Position numbers and translations under genes: made by a program. 64,000 bases of DNA from assembly GCA_025642075.2 (NCBI GenBank), contig JAODUO010000871.1, positions 1 to 64,000 of the forward strand. The letters run 5' to 3'. The notes below the pieces were generated by a model. The model did no database searches and had not been told where the DNA came from. It saw only the letters and a list, made by a program, of their open reading frames with translations. The stretch is from Ridgeia piscesae. Taxonomy: Eukaryota > Annelida > Polychaeta > Sabellida > Siboglinidae. This document shows, one piece after another, positions 1 through 11,036 of the stretch (the stretch's first letter is position 1; each line of letters opens with the position of its first letter).

Positions 1-1077
1 AATTTCACAAACTAACTTCCATCAACTTACAACAATGTCTAGAGAAATGACAGATCAACCATGCATAACTTTGTTAACAAGAATTTTAATTACTTCAACA
101 ATTGCAGATGTTTTATTTATGATTTTCTTGGGATGAAAAAAATACTTAATTAATAAAAAAACTAAGTGTAAACAACAACTTAACCAAATTTTACTTACAA
201 ACTACAAATTATATTTTATTTTAACAAAACAACTTATTTATACTACAACTTAGCTTGGACTATCCTTTGGATCTTCCAACACTGTTTCACTTGCTAGAAG
301 TGAAAAAAATACTCAATTCACACAATGCAAAAACAATTAATTTGCTATAATAAAAAATTTTGATTAAGCAATCAAGATATACTTATAAATACATAAATAA
401 GTACACGGTTAAATAAACTCGTGTTTAACTTTCAGATGCTTTCCGATTTTAATAATGAAACGTGATTATTAAATAGTACTAAGGCAGCTGAGACACTGAT
501 ACTAAGTATAAGCCTGTTGATTTGTTTCATACTGGCATATTAGTGAGGCAATTGTTTGAACACATTGTACACAATTAAACAACATTGGCTAACTGATGTC
601 ATTAAATAAATAACGTGATAATTATGTAGAAAACATGGTGCAGTCCTATGTATATATAGGGACTGCAGTGGCTTTCTGCCTGGCAGTAGCATGGCTGTCA
701 CCAGCCCGTGTTAACTTCGAAGTATCTTGTGTCAACTGATAGCGGCCGAGCGATCTTGTTCTACTGGTGTGTTCTATTTATATCTATGGGTAGACCTCAA
801 GAATTAGGAAACGATGTACATACACAATGACCAGTAGGAGTGTGCTAGGCCTCTATGTATAACGGCGTACTTCAATATTTGCTTAAAGTCTTAAACAGTT
901 TAATAACAAACTAAAACTGCCAACACAAACAACCAAGCTCGACCACGCTCCCCGCTTTGCCCATCGCCGCTCTCTAGTTCCGGAGACCCGCGGGGGTGTC
1001 ACAGTCGCAGGCGGGGGGTCACTATCACAAGAGTAGTGTCAGTTATAGTGTATGGCGATATTGTATGGATACATGTT
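1..1077 (+). repeat. Left arm of the giant inverted repeat
   Basis: Complementary to 2601-3677. It includes a GC-rich patch near 940-1025 followed by the inner end at 1077, where pairing stops abruptly. No coding potential is apparent in either arm. Confidence 0.85.
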
Positions 1078-1194
1078 TATATCTGAACTCGTATATTAAT
1101 TTTATTACTAGACCGATGTAGATTTTTAAGAGAGGGGAGTGATCAGTCTCGCTATATGCCTGTAAATTTATGTTTATGAACTGGTGGGGGGACA

Positions 1195-1264
1195 TTTCCT
1201 ATGCTGTCCGCCTCAGGCTGAAAAGTGAGGGACGTGTTCCCTCGTCCCCCACCGATCGACGCCC
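1195..1264. repeat. G-rich dispersed motif, copy a
   Basis: Shares ATGCTGTCC, AAAGTG and CACCGATCGACGCCC with 2060-2125, and matches the reverse complement of 38092-38130. It lies in the loop of the giant inverted repeat. Confidence 0.6.
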
Positions 1265-1489
1265 ATGCAGTGTAGAACTTCCCAATCCTACATTTTGGCA
1301 ACGAAATTTGTCATAGCTCAAATGGGAATACGTTACATGAAATGCAGTAATCTGCCGCTTCTTTCGTAGGCGATAAGCATCAAGCAGGCGAGGGGTGAAA
1401 GTGAAACACAAATTTCATAATTTATAATGTGCTCTATGGCTAGAAACTACTAATATCAACACAAGGATGCAAACTGATAGAGCCCGGCA

Positions 1490-1783
1490 GCGCTTACATT
1501 TTTCAGATCGTTATGAACTTTCCGATTGACGTTTCTGCGCATGTGCGGTAAATGTAAAATCACTAATGTGCAGCAAAACGACAAAGCATTGTTGGTATAA
1601 ATGCCACGAGCTGTTCGTTAACTCTCCTGTGATGATTACTGTGAAGAGTTGCTTAAAATTACGTTTGTTTAAATCACTGTCAAGGATTTTGGCGCACTAT
1701 AGTCACGTGATTTACGCTTACTCTCTCTCAAACCATGCCTCAACACTTATTTGCCTCGTGTTAAAAATAACTTTGCAGAGAGG

Positions 1784-1838
<55 letters not shown>

Positions 1839-1941
1839 ATAAATGCATTGTCCTTTCGCTGCACATTAATGATTTTATATTTATCGCGCATGCGCAGAAA
1901 CGTCAATCGGATCGTTTATTACGCCGGAAAAATGTAAGCGC
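1490..1941. mobile_element. MITE copy 1 (TIR GCGCTTACATTTTT)
   Basis: A 452-bp element. Its ends are inverted copies beginning GCGCTTACATTTTT and containing the palindrome-rich core TTTCTGCGCATGYGC, about 55 bp per TIR with mismatches. A second copy lies at 30890-31353 and aligns along its length, including the interior TGATGATTACTGTGAAGAGT block. A (TA)n tract has expanded in this copy. Both sides show CCGGCA, a possible 6-bp target duplication. The superfamily is not certain. Confidence 0.85.
1785..1836. repeat. (TA)n microsatellite
   Basis: Uninterrupted TA dinucleotides of about 26 units inside MITE copy 1. MITE copy 2 has no such run at the matching place, so it expanded after the copies separated. 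The Tyr-Ile ORFs read across it are artefacts. Confidence 0.97.
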
Positions 1942-1943
1942 TA

Positions 1944-2122
1944 CACCGGCATGGTGATTATTTACTAAAGTAACATTAAGTTGCGCGTTGTGGCCGGGCC
2001 CAGGAGTGGTGAGTCAGGCTACATGCCCCCCCATTTTTCTGAACTGAAAAGTGGGGGGGACAATTCCTATGCTGTCCCCCCACTCTGAAAAGTGGGGGGA
2101 CGCGTCCCGCACCGATCGACGC

Positions 2123-2125
<3 letters not shown>
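1944..2125. repeat. G-rich dispersed repeat, copy b
   Basis: Together with 1448-1489 this segment is homologous to the reverse complement of 38092-38377. The latter has the flanks of MITE copy 1 but not the MITE. It contains ACAATTCCTATGCTGTCCCC and paired AAAGTGGGGGGA runs. Confidence 0.7.

Positions 2126-2162
<37 letters not shown>
2125..2162. repeat. (GT)n microsatellite
   Basis: About 19 GT units, next to the conserved CACCGATCGACGCCC end of the G-rich repeat. Confidence 0.97.
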
Positions 2163-2163
<1 letters not shown>

Positions 2164-2600
2164 GTTTTAAAAGGAAATTATGCTCAAGAGACCATGGGTC
2201 GGTTAAAGGAAGCATAATTAAGGTTACGCAATTAAGTTATACAATTATTAGACCACGTAATTTCGTAAAGCGTATGCTTGCTTATTGGAAAAACCTTAAT
2301 TAATTAATTTAAGGGCTAATTAAAAACGTTCTTAGCGGTGTCATGAAACAGGCACCAGGTTCAGTACGGATGAACCTTTTTTTAGTATTTTACCCCATTT
2401 TTAGTATTTTACCATTTTTCCTATACATAAACGTACTTTACCTTTTATGGCATAAATAAAAGCCTTACTTACAGATTTCACGGAAAAGGCATGTATAATT
2501 ATGTAATTAAGTGGTGGAATAAAGCCAAAGGTTATATATAGTGATACATATATCAGTCCATATATATATAACAATACATGTATTATAAAATGCATATAAG

Positions 2601-3677
2601 AACATGTATCCATACAATATCGCCATACACTATAACTGACACTACTCTTGTGATAGTGACCCCCCGCCTGCGACTGTGACACCCCCGCGGGTCTCCGGAA
2701 CTAGAGAGCGGCGATGGGCAAAGCGGGGAGCGTGGTCGAGCTTGGTTGTTTGTGTTGGCAGTTTTAGTTTGTTATTAAACTGTTTAAGACTTTAAGCAAA
2801 TATTGAAGTACGCCGTTATACATAGAGGCCTAGCACACTCCTACTGGTCATTGTGTATGTACATCGTTTCCTAATTCTTGAGGTCTACCCATAGATATAA
2901 ATAGAACACACCAGTAGAACAAGATCGCTCGGCCGCTATCAGTTGACACAAGATACTTCGAAGTTAACACGGGCTGGTGACAGCCATGCTACTGCCAGGC
3001 AGAAAGCCACTGCAGTCCCTATATATACATAGGACTGCACCATGTTTTCTACATAATTATCACGTTATTTATTTAATGACATCAGTTAGCCAATGTTGTT
3101 TAATTGTGTACAATGTGTTCAAACAATTGCCTCACTAATATGCCAGTATGAAACAAATCAACAGGCTTATACTTAGTATCAGTGTCTCAGCTGCCTTAGT
3201 ACTATTTAATAATCACGTTTCATTATTAAAATCGGAAAGCATCTGAAAGTTAAACACGAGTTTATTTAACCGTGTACTTATTTATGTATTTATAAGTATA
3301 TCTTGATTGCTTAATCAAAATTTTTTATTATAGCAAATTAATTGTTTTTGCATTGTGTGAATTGAGTATTTTTTTCACTTCTAGCAAGTGAAACAGTGTT
3401 GGAAGATCCAAAGGATAGTCCAAGCTAAGTTGTAGTATAAATAAGTTGTTTTGTTAAAATAAAATATAATTTGTAGTTTGTAAGTAAAATTTGGTTAAGT
3501 TGTTGTTTACACTTAGTTTTTTTATTAATTAAGTATTTTTTTCATCCCAAGAAAATCATAAATAAAACATCTGCAATTGTTGAAGTAATTAAAATTCTTG
3601 TTAACAAAGTTATGCATGGTTGATCTGTCATTTCTCTAGACATTGTTGTAAGTTGATGGAAGTTAGTTTGTGAAATT
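2601..3677 (-). repeat. Right arm of the giant inverted repeat
   Basis: Exact reverse complement of 1-1077 wherever I checked (e.g. around 2720-2770 and 3000-3125). The ORF on the minus strand at 3542-3724 shows no recognisable domain and is probably chance. Confidence 0.85.
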
Positions 3678-4771
3678 ATTGCTTGAATATAACTGTAATA
3701 GAAAGTGTTTACCATTTGTTGCAAAAGTGTTGTTATTGAATATCCATTGCATTAACTGTTCATTATTTGTTAGTTTCAGGTGTACTATGTAGGTTATGGT
3801 TGATGCTCTTGCAACTTCACTCAAAGATACACTGATCAACGTTGTGAACATGACAGCTCATCACAAGTTCTGAAATAGCAATCAGTGTTGCTACCAAAAC
3901 ATCAAAGGAATATTGTGTGAAGCTTGAGTGGATCCTCTCTCTGCCGTCTCTGTTCTGCCTGGTTACAGGTTACTACCACATATCGGGTGTTCAACTGAAT
4001 GCTACATACATAAATAATACAACTGTGCCTGCTTACTTCATGAACATTGCGACACTTGCCTCGGAGTTGCAGATGTTTCAGCACCTGTAGGACTACCAAC
4101 TTTGCTGCATTGCCTTGGCTATATGTGATGGTACCAAACCGTTGCAATATACCATCATGCCACAGTAAAACAGAATTTAGCATGTTCCCGACCATGAAAG
4201 ACTTGGACATTCATCACCACATTGTGAATATTTTCATGTGTTCTTTTACCTGTAAGACTCTTTGTTGGCTACACGTAATGACATGCTCAGCATTATATAG
4301 GTTGGTATAGCTATACAACTACAAACATAGTTGAACTGCATCGGACTTACAACTATTGTTGAACCTGCAGAACACACATTGCTGTGCTGGTGAATTTATA
4401 TATGTTGTGTTATACACTGTATATGTTATATCGCTATGCAGAATTTTTCAAACAATGTTATTAATTCCTTGGACATACAATCCATGGAGTGAATATGAAC
4501 ATTTATACAGTGTATCTGCAAGGACTTACCTCGTATATGCATCCAGTATTTTATGAAATGATTATTATTCATGCTGGAATATGTTAAATAATAAATGTTC
4601 TTATCATTGACACAATTATAATATTTTATCCATTGCCTAACTTATTTACCTGCTATGTCCTAATTACAGAATCATTGACCCCCTATGGGTATGTAATCTA
4701 CTTGAATGTTTTCCCCTAAAAGTAAAATTTAATATTCTAATTGTATAATAAAATACAGATTAGTTCTGTTA
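3678..4771. other. Unassigned region
   Basis: Several short ORFs occur on both strands (e.g. 3902-4210 minus, 4047-4310 plus), but none shows a domain or clear exon structure. The part just after 3677 may belong to the inverted-repeat arm. I see no gene here. Confidence 0.5.
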
Positions 4772-4860
4772 ACGATTTTAATAAATGACCTACTTTTTAA
4801 ACATTTGGCCAACGCAGTGTTGGCCAAATGTTTAAAAAGTAGGTCATTTATTAAAATCGT
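4772..4860. repeat. Perfect 42-bp-arm hairpin
   Basis: The arms 4772-4813 and 4819-4860 are perfect reverse complements around the 5-base loop GCAGT. No second copy was seen in the window. It could be a recent inverted duplication, a minimal foldback MITE, or an RNA-forming hairpin. Confidence 0.95.
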
Positions 4861-4904
4861 GCATAAAAGATCATAATCAAATTGTTTAATTCTTTAAAAA
4901 GGTA

Positions 4905-5574
4905 TATGTAAGGTATCGTGATGTTGAACACCAGACTCAACATACTGACGATGTGAGACTGTTTATTGGTATAACTGACACCTATGCGTGGTGTAACAAT
5001 AAAACTAATGTTGCATAGAGTGACCGAACCATATAATTATATTAACGTATATATTGACGTAGTACACGAACGCATAGTGTTTCAGTTCTCTCATTCTCAA
5101 AATCATTCATCTACATAGACTATTACAAGGAATAGTTATAAAACCCATGATATATCAAACACACCGTTTACAAATATTTCAGAAATGCATGATATATCAA
5201 ACACACCATTTACAAATAAATACTAATAAAAATTCAACTAATAACATAAGTCGACTAGTTACATTTACAACATTTGTGATACAATCAACATACCTAGTGG
5301 TTCCCTCCACACGCTCTACTTAGACCTGTCAACTCTGAACTATATAGTTGACCGGTCCCTGTCTACGTCGCTGTCCATCTGCATGGCTCAGCCGCAGGCA
5401 GGCGTTTAAAGTCTGGCCTGACAGATGACGCGCTACTCCCACATCCTCATAGCTTTCCTACCAGGAAGGCTACCGTAAACACAATGTAACAACAGCCGCT
5501 CTAGCCCTTTGGGAGCCTGTGCCGCTATATTATAATGTTACACATTTACTACAATTCTAAAACTTTACACACAT
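4905..5574 (-). repeat. Candidate 3' LTR of the gypsy element
   Basis: In minus-strand orientation a purine tract (AGAGGAGGGA, about 5574-5584) directly precedes TGTGTGTAAAG, as a polypurine tract precedes a 3' LTR. The left limit near TGTAAGG at 4905 is a guess. No matching LTR was found beyond gag, so the boundaries are unproven. Two direct copies of a 31-bp segment (CATGATATATCAAACACACC...) lie at 5148-5178 and 5189-5219. Confidence 0.4.
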
Positions 5575-5712
5575 CCCTCCTCTAAAGAATCACCGTCCCG
5601 GTGATTTACATCGGACGTAGCTAAAAGTACGGAACCAAGGCAATCTATAACTAGTGATCTTAAGTCTACATAAGGTGTAATATAGTCGATTTACTAACAA
5701 CGTTAAACAAAA

Positions 5713-8215
5713 CTAAGGTGTTCCTTGGACATTGGCCTTCAGCCAACTGTCCTGTGAAATATGTCCAAGGCTAGCACCAAGTGCTGCCATTGCCCGCCCC
5801 ATATCTTTAAATGTTGGAGGCGCATGTTGGTGTGCTAACGTGTTCACTGTACAGCCGGACAGAACGGACAGATGCTCGCGGTTAGAATGTTGCCCCTTGG
5901 TTGGTCTCGTGGACCGCCTTGGCAAGTTCTCGATGGAATCTTCATCGTCAACGACATCGCGATGTGTGGTTTCTGGCTGGTTAGCGAGTGGGATTACACT
6001 CATCGCAATCATGTGGCTCTCGTCGTCTAATGCAGAGTCGGTTTCCTCCACGTCGGTGACTGGTCCAGAGATGATCAGTTGCAGTTCCCGCCTGGTGACA
6101 TTCTTTGATGGCCCGGAGTAGACATTGAAGTCTGGTCTGGTCTGGCAACTACAATATATGGAGTAGCATCCCAGTCATCTTGGATTTTATGTCGCCCATG
6201 ATGATGCCTCTTCTTTAGGACTGTGGCTCCAACTGGAATTGGGTTCTCTCTGGTGGTCTTGTTGTAGTGCGCCTGCCTAGCCTCTGCTGCCGCTTCTGTC
6301 TTCCTTGCCGCCATGTGAAATGCCATTGTGAGATGTTTCTGATGTGATTCAACCCACTCTCCAATACTACAGCCACCACCATCTCCCTCTTCGTCGTGGA
6401 CGTTCAACAGATGATCGACTGGCAGACGTGGTTGACGTCCAAACATCAGCTGGTAAGGTGGAAATCCCGTCGAAGAATGTGTGCATACAAGAGAGTATAG
6501 AGACGATCTGGCCACTTCCTCTTCACCTCTGGAGGAATCATTCTCAATAGATTGTGAAGAGTCCTGTTAAACCTCGCCCTGGGAATTCCCTTCCAGGTGA
6601 TATGCTGTTGTCTTGGACTTGCGAATGTCGTACAATTTGCAGAGTTGGTGGATGATTGCGGCTTCGAAGCTCCGACTTTGGTCGCTGTGTAGCTGGTATG
6701 GCACGCCAAATTTGCTAAACCACTCTTTCACCAATACTTTAGCAGTTGTAGTGGCGGACTGTTCCCTCGTCGGAACAGCGACACTGTACTTCGTAAATAT
6801 TCTGTCATCACGAGGACATCTTCCCGTCCGTCAGTCGCCTTATCCAGCTTACTGTAATCAACTGCTAGGATTTGGAGAGGTCGAGACGCGATCAAGCTAA
6901 CAATTGGCGGTCGCACCTTCGGCAAGGGGATTAGGCAATAACATATCTCTCGCACAGCGGACAGTAGTTGGTGACGTCATTTGTCATGCCTGGCCAGGAA
7001 CACCTCCTTCTGACTAGAGCGGGTGTCCGCTCGGAACCCTGGTGTCCCGCCATATCGTGGAGACTCTCCAACACTGCATCTTGCAGGCGCTCAGGTAGGA
7101 GAATCTGTAGATGACTGTCGCCGAACTCCCCTCGGTGGCGACGGTAGAGCACTCCTCTTGTCTCCTCCAGCGTATCCCAGTACCGCAGTATCTTTCGTAC
7201 ATGATCAGGCTCCCTCTTCAGTGCGTAAAGGCTTGGTTTGTTGCCCGCACCAGTACTTGATACGCGATAACACCCGAACCTGTGATAGGAGTTTCGCCAA
7301 TTCGTCCGATGTGTAGGAAGGAGGGGTTGGCTCTTCCTCCAGATTAGCGGACTCTGATGACACAAGCACTGTGTAGCTCTCATGTATCTCCGATGGTATG
7401 ACCATAGGCTCAGGTACTCGGAACTGTTCCCTTACATCGCCAATAGTCCCTCTTCTCCGGCTTAGCGCATCGGCATTTGCATTTGACTTCCCCGTGCGGT
7501 GGACAATGTCTAACTCAAAGTCGGCTAGCTGCATGGGCTGCCCACCGAAGCTCTACAGCACCAAGCTTCGCAGTTTTCAAGTAAGTCAGGGGATTGTTAT
7601 ATGTGCAGACCGTGAAGGTTGACCCCAACAGGTAATCCCTGATCTTGTCTGCAACTGCCCACTTCGGAGCCAGAAGCTCCAACCTCATGGTGCTATAATT
7701 CTCCATGTTCCGCTCAGTCGGATGCAGTCCACGGCTGGCATACGCAATGACTTTCCGAATGCCGTCTTTGTCTTGAGACAACACAGCGCCAATATCGTGA
7801 TGGCTGGCGTCTGTCTCTACGATGAAATCTGCGTAGCCAAGTATAGGACTGAACGTGAGGCGAGTTTTCAACTCTTGAAAGGCGCATTCTGCTTCTTCGT
7901 TCCATTTCTCCGCGAAAGTTCGACTGTCTGCTGGTTCCATTGTTTTGCGTCTTCTTCCGCTTAGCAGTCGACGTGGTAGTGAGTCGATGCACAGTGGCGC
8001 AGTGATCTGGGAGAACCCTGGCACAAAGCGACGGTAGTATCCAGTCAAGCCCACGAAAGACTGTAACTCCTGCGCTGTTGTCGGTGTATCCCAGTTAACT
8101 ATAGCTGATATCTTGTCGGGATCCGTCGCTATACCAAGTCCAAGATATTTTATTTCTTTCCGAAAGAACTGGCATTTGTTTGGGTTCACTCGGGGTCCGT
8201 GTTCTGATATCCACC
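5713..8215 (-). pseudogene. Ty3/gypsy pol remnant: partial RT, RNase H, integrase
   Basis: Read on the minus strand, successive frames give the following. At about 8215-8000: the end of RT (VNPNKCQFF, YLG, FVGLTGYYRRFVPGFS). At about 7860-7520: RNase H with ETDASHHDIGAVLS and the closing HRTGKSNANADALSR. At about 7200-6935: an HHCC finger with HDMAGH and CPLCE, the next Cys replaced. Near 6880: an integrase core opening VDYSKLDKATDG. At 6500-6380: the PPYQLMFGRQPRLPVDHLL motif. Near 5940: a tail with RRSTRPTKGQHSN. This order is the standard gypsy pol order. Several frameshifts separate the ORFs (5713-6051, 6075-6515, 6728-6955, 6931-7383, 7205-7534, 7515-8249), so it cannot make a full polyprotein. 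The RT catalytic region with its DD motif is missing because of a deletion at the gag junction. Confidence 0.9.
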
Positions 8216-8842
8216 CATGGTATGGATAGCAGTCTCCCGGAACTCCCAAAAGCTTGACTTTGGATTATCGGCCATCAGTGCGTTCAGGAGCGGTGCATGC
8301 ATTTGATCGCGCATGCCAGCAACGAACCGCTTCTTTAGTAGGCTATCTGCGGTGGCAGCCATGCCCGAGTCCTCCAGCTTTACATGCTCCATCATTGCAG
8401 CCAGTACTAGCGAGAACTCCTGCAATGTTTCCCGAGGCCCCTGTTTTCTTCCGAAGAACGATTCGATAACATCTTCGTACGGCCCTGTTACGGCTCCGAA
8501 CCGGCTTTTCAAGATGCTCAGAATCTGGGATACAGTACTCGTCAGATAGCTGGGGCGAAGCCTGATTGACCGCTTCGCTGTGCCCGTGATGTGTTCTAGG
8601 ACGAACAAGACTTGTTCATCGGGGCTCAGTCGAGCAGCGGCCAAAGCCCGTTCAACGTCCGCGCCTCACTCGTCTATTTCCGGTTCGCCGTCCCCGCTAA
8701 ATTTCGCCAGGCGAAATTCCTTTCTCATAACAACCGTCTGCGACTGCGCAGCAGCAGTCGCTGCTGTCGTAGCTGCATCGAGAGCCGCCTGTTTCTGTCG
8801 CAGCTCTTCCTCTAACTCTCGTACACGGTCATTACTTGCCAT
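8195..8842 (-). pseudogene. Ty3/gypsy gag remnant
   Basis: A minus-strand reading frame opens at ATG 8842-8840. It has an Ala/Gln-rich, coiled-coil-like N-terminus (ELEEELRQKQAALDAATTA), then FRLAKFSGDGE and a capsid-like retrotransposon gag domain (LSPDEQVLFVLEHITGTAK, SILKSRFG, LQEFSLVLAAMM, LLKKRFVAGM). One in-frame TGA near 8668 sits where a Trp codon would fit. The frame stops short around 8195, where RT sequence begins at once. The end of gag, the nucleocapsid knuckle, the protease and the front half of RT are gone. In this family gag is normally followed by a CCHC knuckle and an aspartic protease; neither is seen. Confidence 0.85.
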
Positions 8843-9060
8843 GTTTCAGTTAACAGATAAATAGCCACGTACTTCAAATAAAAAGGCGGCTAACATACAA
8901 TATTAGCATATAAATATAAAATGCTAATGTGCAATCACATGTGAAAACAAGCTAGAATCATGCAGTTAGACAAGTAAAACAAGCGAACATACAGTGAGTT
9001 AGCCAAGTTTTGCAAATGTCAATTGCAGCGTCCACCACAGCGTCGCACTGCCTAGACAGC
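8843..9060 (-). other. Gypsy leader region
   Basis: AT-rich sequence upstream of the gag start on the minus strand. No 5' LTR matching 4905-5574 and no clear tRNA-complementary primer site were found, suggesting the element's 5' end was lost. Confidence 0.4.
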
Positions 9061-9149
9061 GGATGTTGACCCGGTGCCGACCTCAACTCGATCTATCCAG
9101 CCTCGCGCGCAGTAGTGTCCTTGGTGCCGGTGTGGCGGTCCAGAACGTC

Positions 9150-10260
9150 GGCGGTTAGCTGCTAAATCCCTGTCTATTGTGTTTAGATGTAAATTGTAAA
9201 CCTGTCTAAATCCACAAGTACTTTGTGTTTGTCTCTTCTGATATATTACACATTTGAATTGAATATCATTTTTAATATAATCCCCTGGATTTGAAATGTT
9301 GCCATTGTATTTCACCATGTGTATCTGACATTTAAAAAGGGGACATTCGAAATTATTGAATGCATAATATTTGCATTTGATTCAGAAACTATACATTAAA
9401 TTAGTTGTCCCCAATCCTTCAGACCAGAACTTGAGATAAATGCATCATGTTTTATTTACAAACAATATTTAGGGTTGCGGAAACAACACAAAGTGGAACT
9501 GTTTCAACTACATCTTTCTGTGAGACAATTGTGTTGTTTTTAAATGTAATTCCATTACAATGTAGTTATGTTTTATGTGTGCCATTTATTGTTTCTGTCA
9601 TGCTTTTATATTGCTAATGAGTTTCATGTCAATTTCAACTATCAGGGTACATCAATTTTATTACTTTGGTATCAAGTTTATGCCAGACTGTAGTATTTAC
9701 AATCGCCCCTCTGAGAATTATGGCCATTGATAGCTGATCTGTAACAAAGGGGATGACACTGGCAAGGCACATTAACTCCATTAGCAAATACTACTTTTGG
9801 CCCTTTACTCTCTTGTAGTCAAGTATATATAATTAACAGAAACATGACAAATAATGACAACTCAGTGTTTACTCAGTGAATGCTATGCTGAAATTGAACT
9901 ACAGACAAATAAACGTTTGTGTTATATTCGACCAAGAGATCTTATTTCTTTATTGGCAGACTAGATTATGAGTCAGGCAATACTGATTTACTAACTATCC
10001 TGCTGCTTCAATTTTTTCATCTTGATATTTCATTGACATAATTGAATATTGAACCACCACTAAATGGGCACTAATTATGAAACATTTGGATAGTGGATAG
10101 CAGTAATCATTTAGAACACTAGATGGTGACACAACAACAGAAAAAGAATGATACCTGGGAATTCGATGGAGTAATAAAAGTAATCATGATTACATTCTAA
10201 ACTAATCGTATTCGAGTACATTCTGAAGTAATCATACTCACACTCAAATACAGCAGGCTG
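9150..10260. repeat. Dispersed repeat D1, copy 1
   Basis: Collinear in reverse complement with 19200-21390. Shared blocks: 9150-9215 with 21310-21385 (GACAGGGATTTAGCAGCTAA), 9230-9390 with 19430-19590, and 10091-10250 with 19200-19370. Copy 1 lacks the 1.7-kb insertion present in copy 2. No coding region is evident, so it is probably a decayed non-autonomous element. Confidence 0.75.
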
Positions 10261-10560
10261 CCCTTGTTTTTGTCAGGCGTTGCTGCATGATTTCATAAAT
10301 CAGTGAAAGTAATCACATTGTTATTAAATGCAACGGTATTATACAGAGCTTCTTTTGTTGTGAATGATATTGTTTGCATTTTATTTATCACTACTATTAA
10401 ACAGTTATGTGACACACCAGCTGAAATAATAATAAAATTATGTAAGTCTTGAATGCATGACTCATTTCCCAAAATATATTATTAAATCATTGCTGAGTTG
10501 TGTTGGTAAAAACAACTGTTTGGATATGGTAACATCTAGATTCTCACCCTTTGTACTGAC
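10260..10560. other. Short unassigned stretch
   Basis: AT-rich sequence between repeat D1 and the LINE fragment. I see nothing in it. Confidence 0.4.
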
Positions 10561-11016
10561 CTTGAAGCACCTCAATGGGATTGATGTATTGCAATGTTAA
10601 GCCCAGGACTTAGGGTTAACTATTAGTGCTGACATGAAGGTATCAGAGCAGTGTGGAATTGCAGCAGCGAAGGGAAACCAAACTCTTGGATAGGGCGATA
10701 TATAGTGTACAAAGAAAAAGAACTAATAATAGTTAGGCCTCACTTAGAATATTGTATACAAGCATGGAGGCCATATCGCAAGAAGGATATTGATATGCTA
10801 GAAAGAGTACAAAGGAGAGCAACCAAAATGATACCAAAACTCAGGAATATTAGTTATGAAATGCGTCTAAAAGAATGTGGTTTAACAACACCAGAAACCA
10901 GAAGATTGAGAGGAGATCAGATTGAGGTGTTTAAAATATTGAATGGATATGAAAATATTGACAGAAATATTTCTTTCACAGTCAAGGAAGAGAGAAGGAC
11001 TAGAGGACATGGATAT
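10560..11016 (+). pseudogene. CR1/L2-like LINE, C-terminal RT fragment (copy 1)
   Basis: The plus-strand reading gives DLGLTISADMKVSEQC, IVRPHLEYCIQAWRP, DMLERVQRRATKMIP and RRLRGDQIEVFKILNG. This is the typical post-catalytic segment of CR1/L2-type LINE reverse transcriptases. A close relative at 56456-57048 continues to the true 3' end, whereas this copy breaks off after RTRGHG at 11016, where a different LINE begins. There is no start codon context, and a TAG interrupts the frame near 10692. It is a truncated, inactive copy. Confidence 0.85.
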
Positions 11017-11036
11017 TAAAGAGTGTGCAATTGGGT

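Larger units (their letters stand above)
1..3677. mobile_element. Giant foldback-type inverted repeat, left edge cut by window
   Basis: Bases 1-1077 are the reverse complement of 2601-3677 (paired positions sum to 3678). Every stretch I compared base by base matched exactly. The 1523-bp loop (1078-2600) holds a MITE, a (TA)n and a (GT)n tract and two copies of a G-rich motif, but no recognisable transposase. Because the left arm is cut by the window edge, the right arm may continue past 3677. A diverged piece of the right arm (about 2886-3210) recurs at 24440-24790, so the arm sequence is itself a dispersed repeat. A foldback or non-autonomous long-TIR transposon is most likely; a palindromic assembly artefact cannot be excluded from sequence alone. 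Confidence 0.75.

Noticed and set aside
1566..1957. Two overlapping ORFs with long Tyr-Ile runs
   Set aside because: They are translations of a (TA)n microsatellite inside a MITE. The same applies to 29181-29369 and 60638-60871.
2401..2682. 93-codon minus-strand ORF
   Set aside because: It spans the loop/arm junction of the inverted repeat and has no domain or codon pattern.
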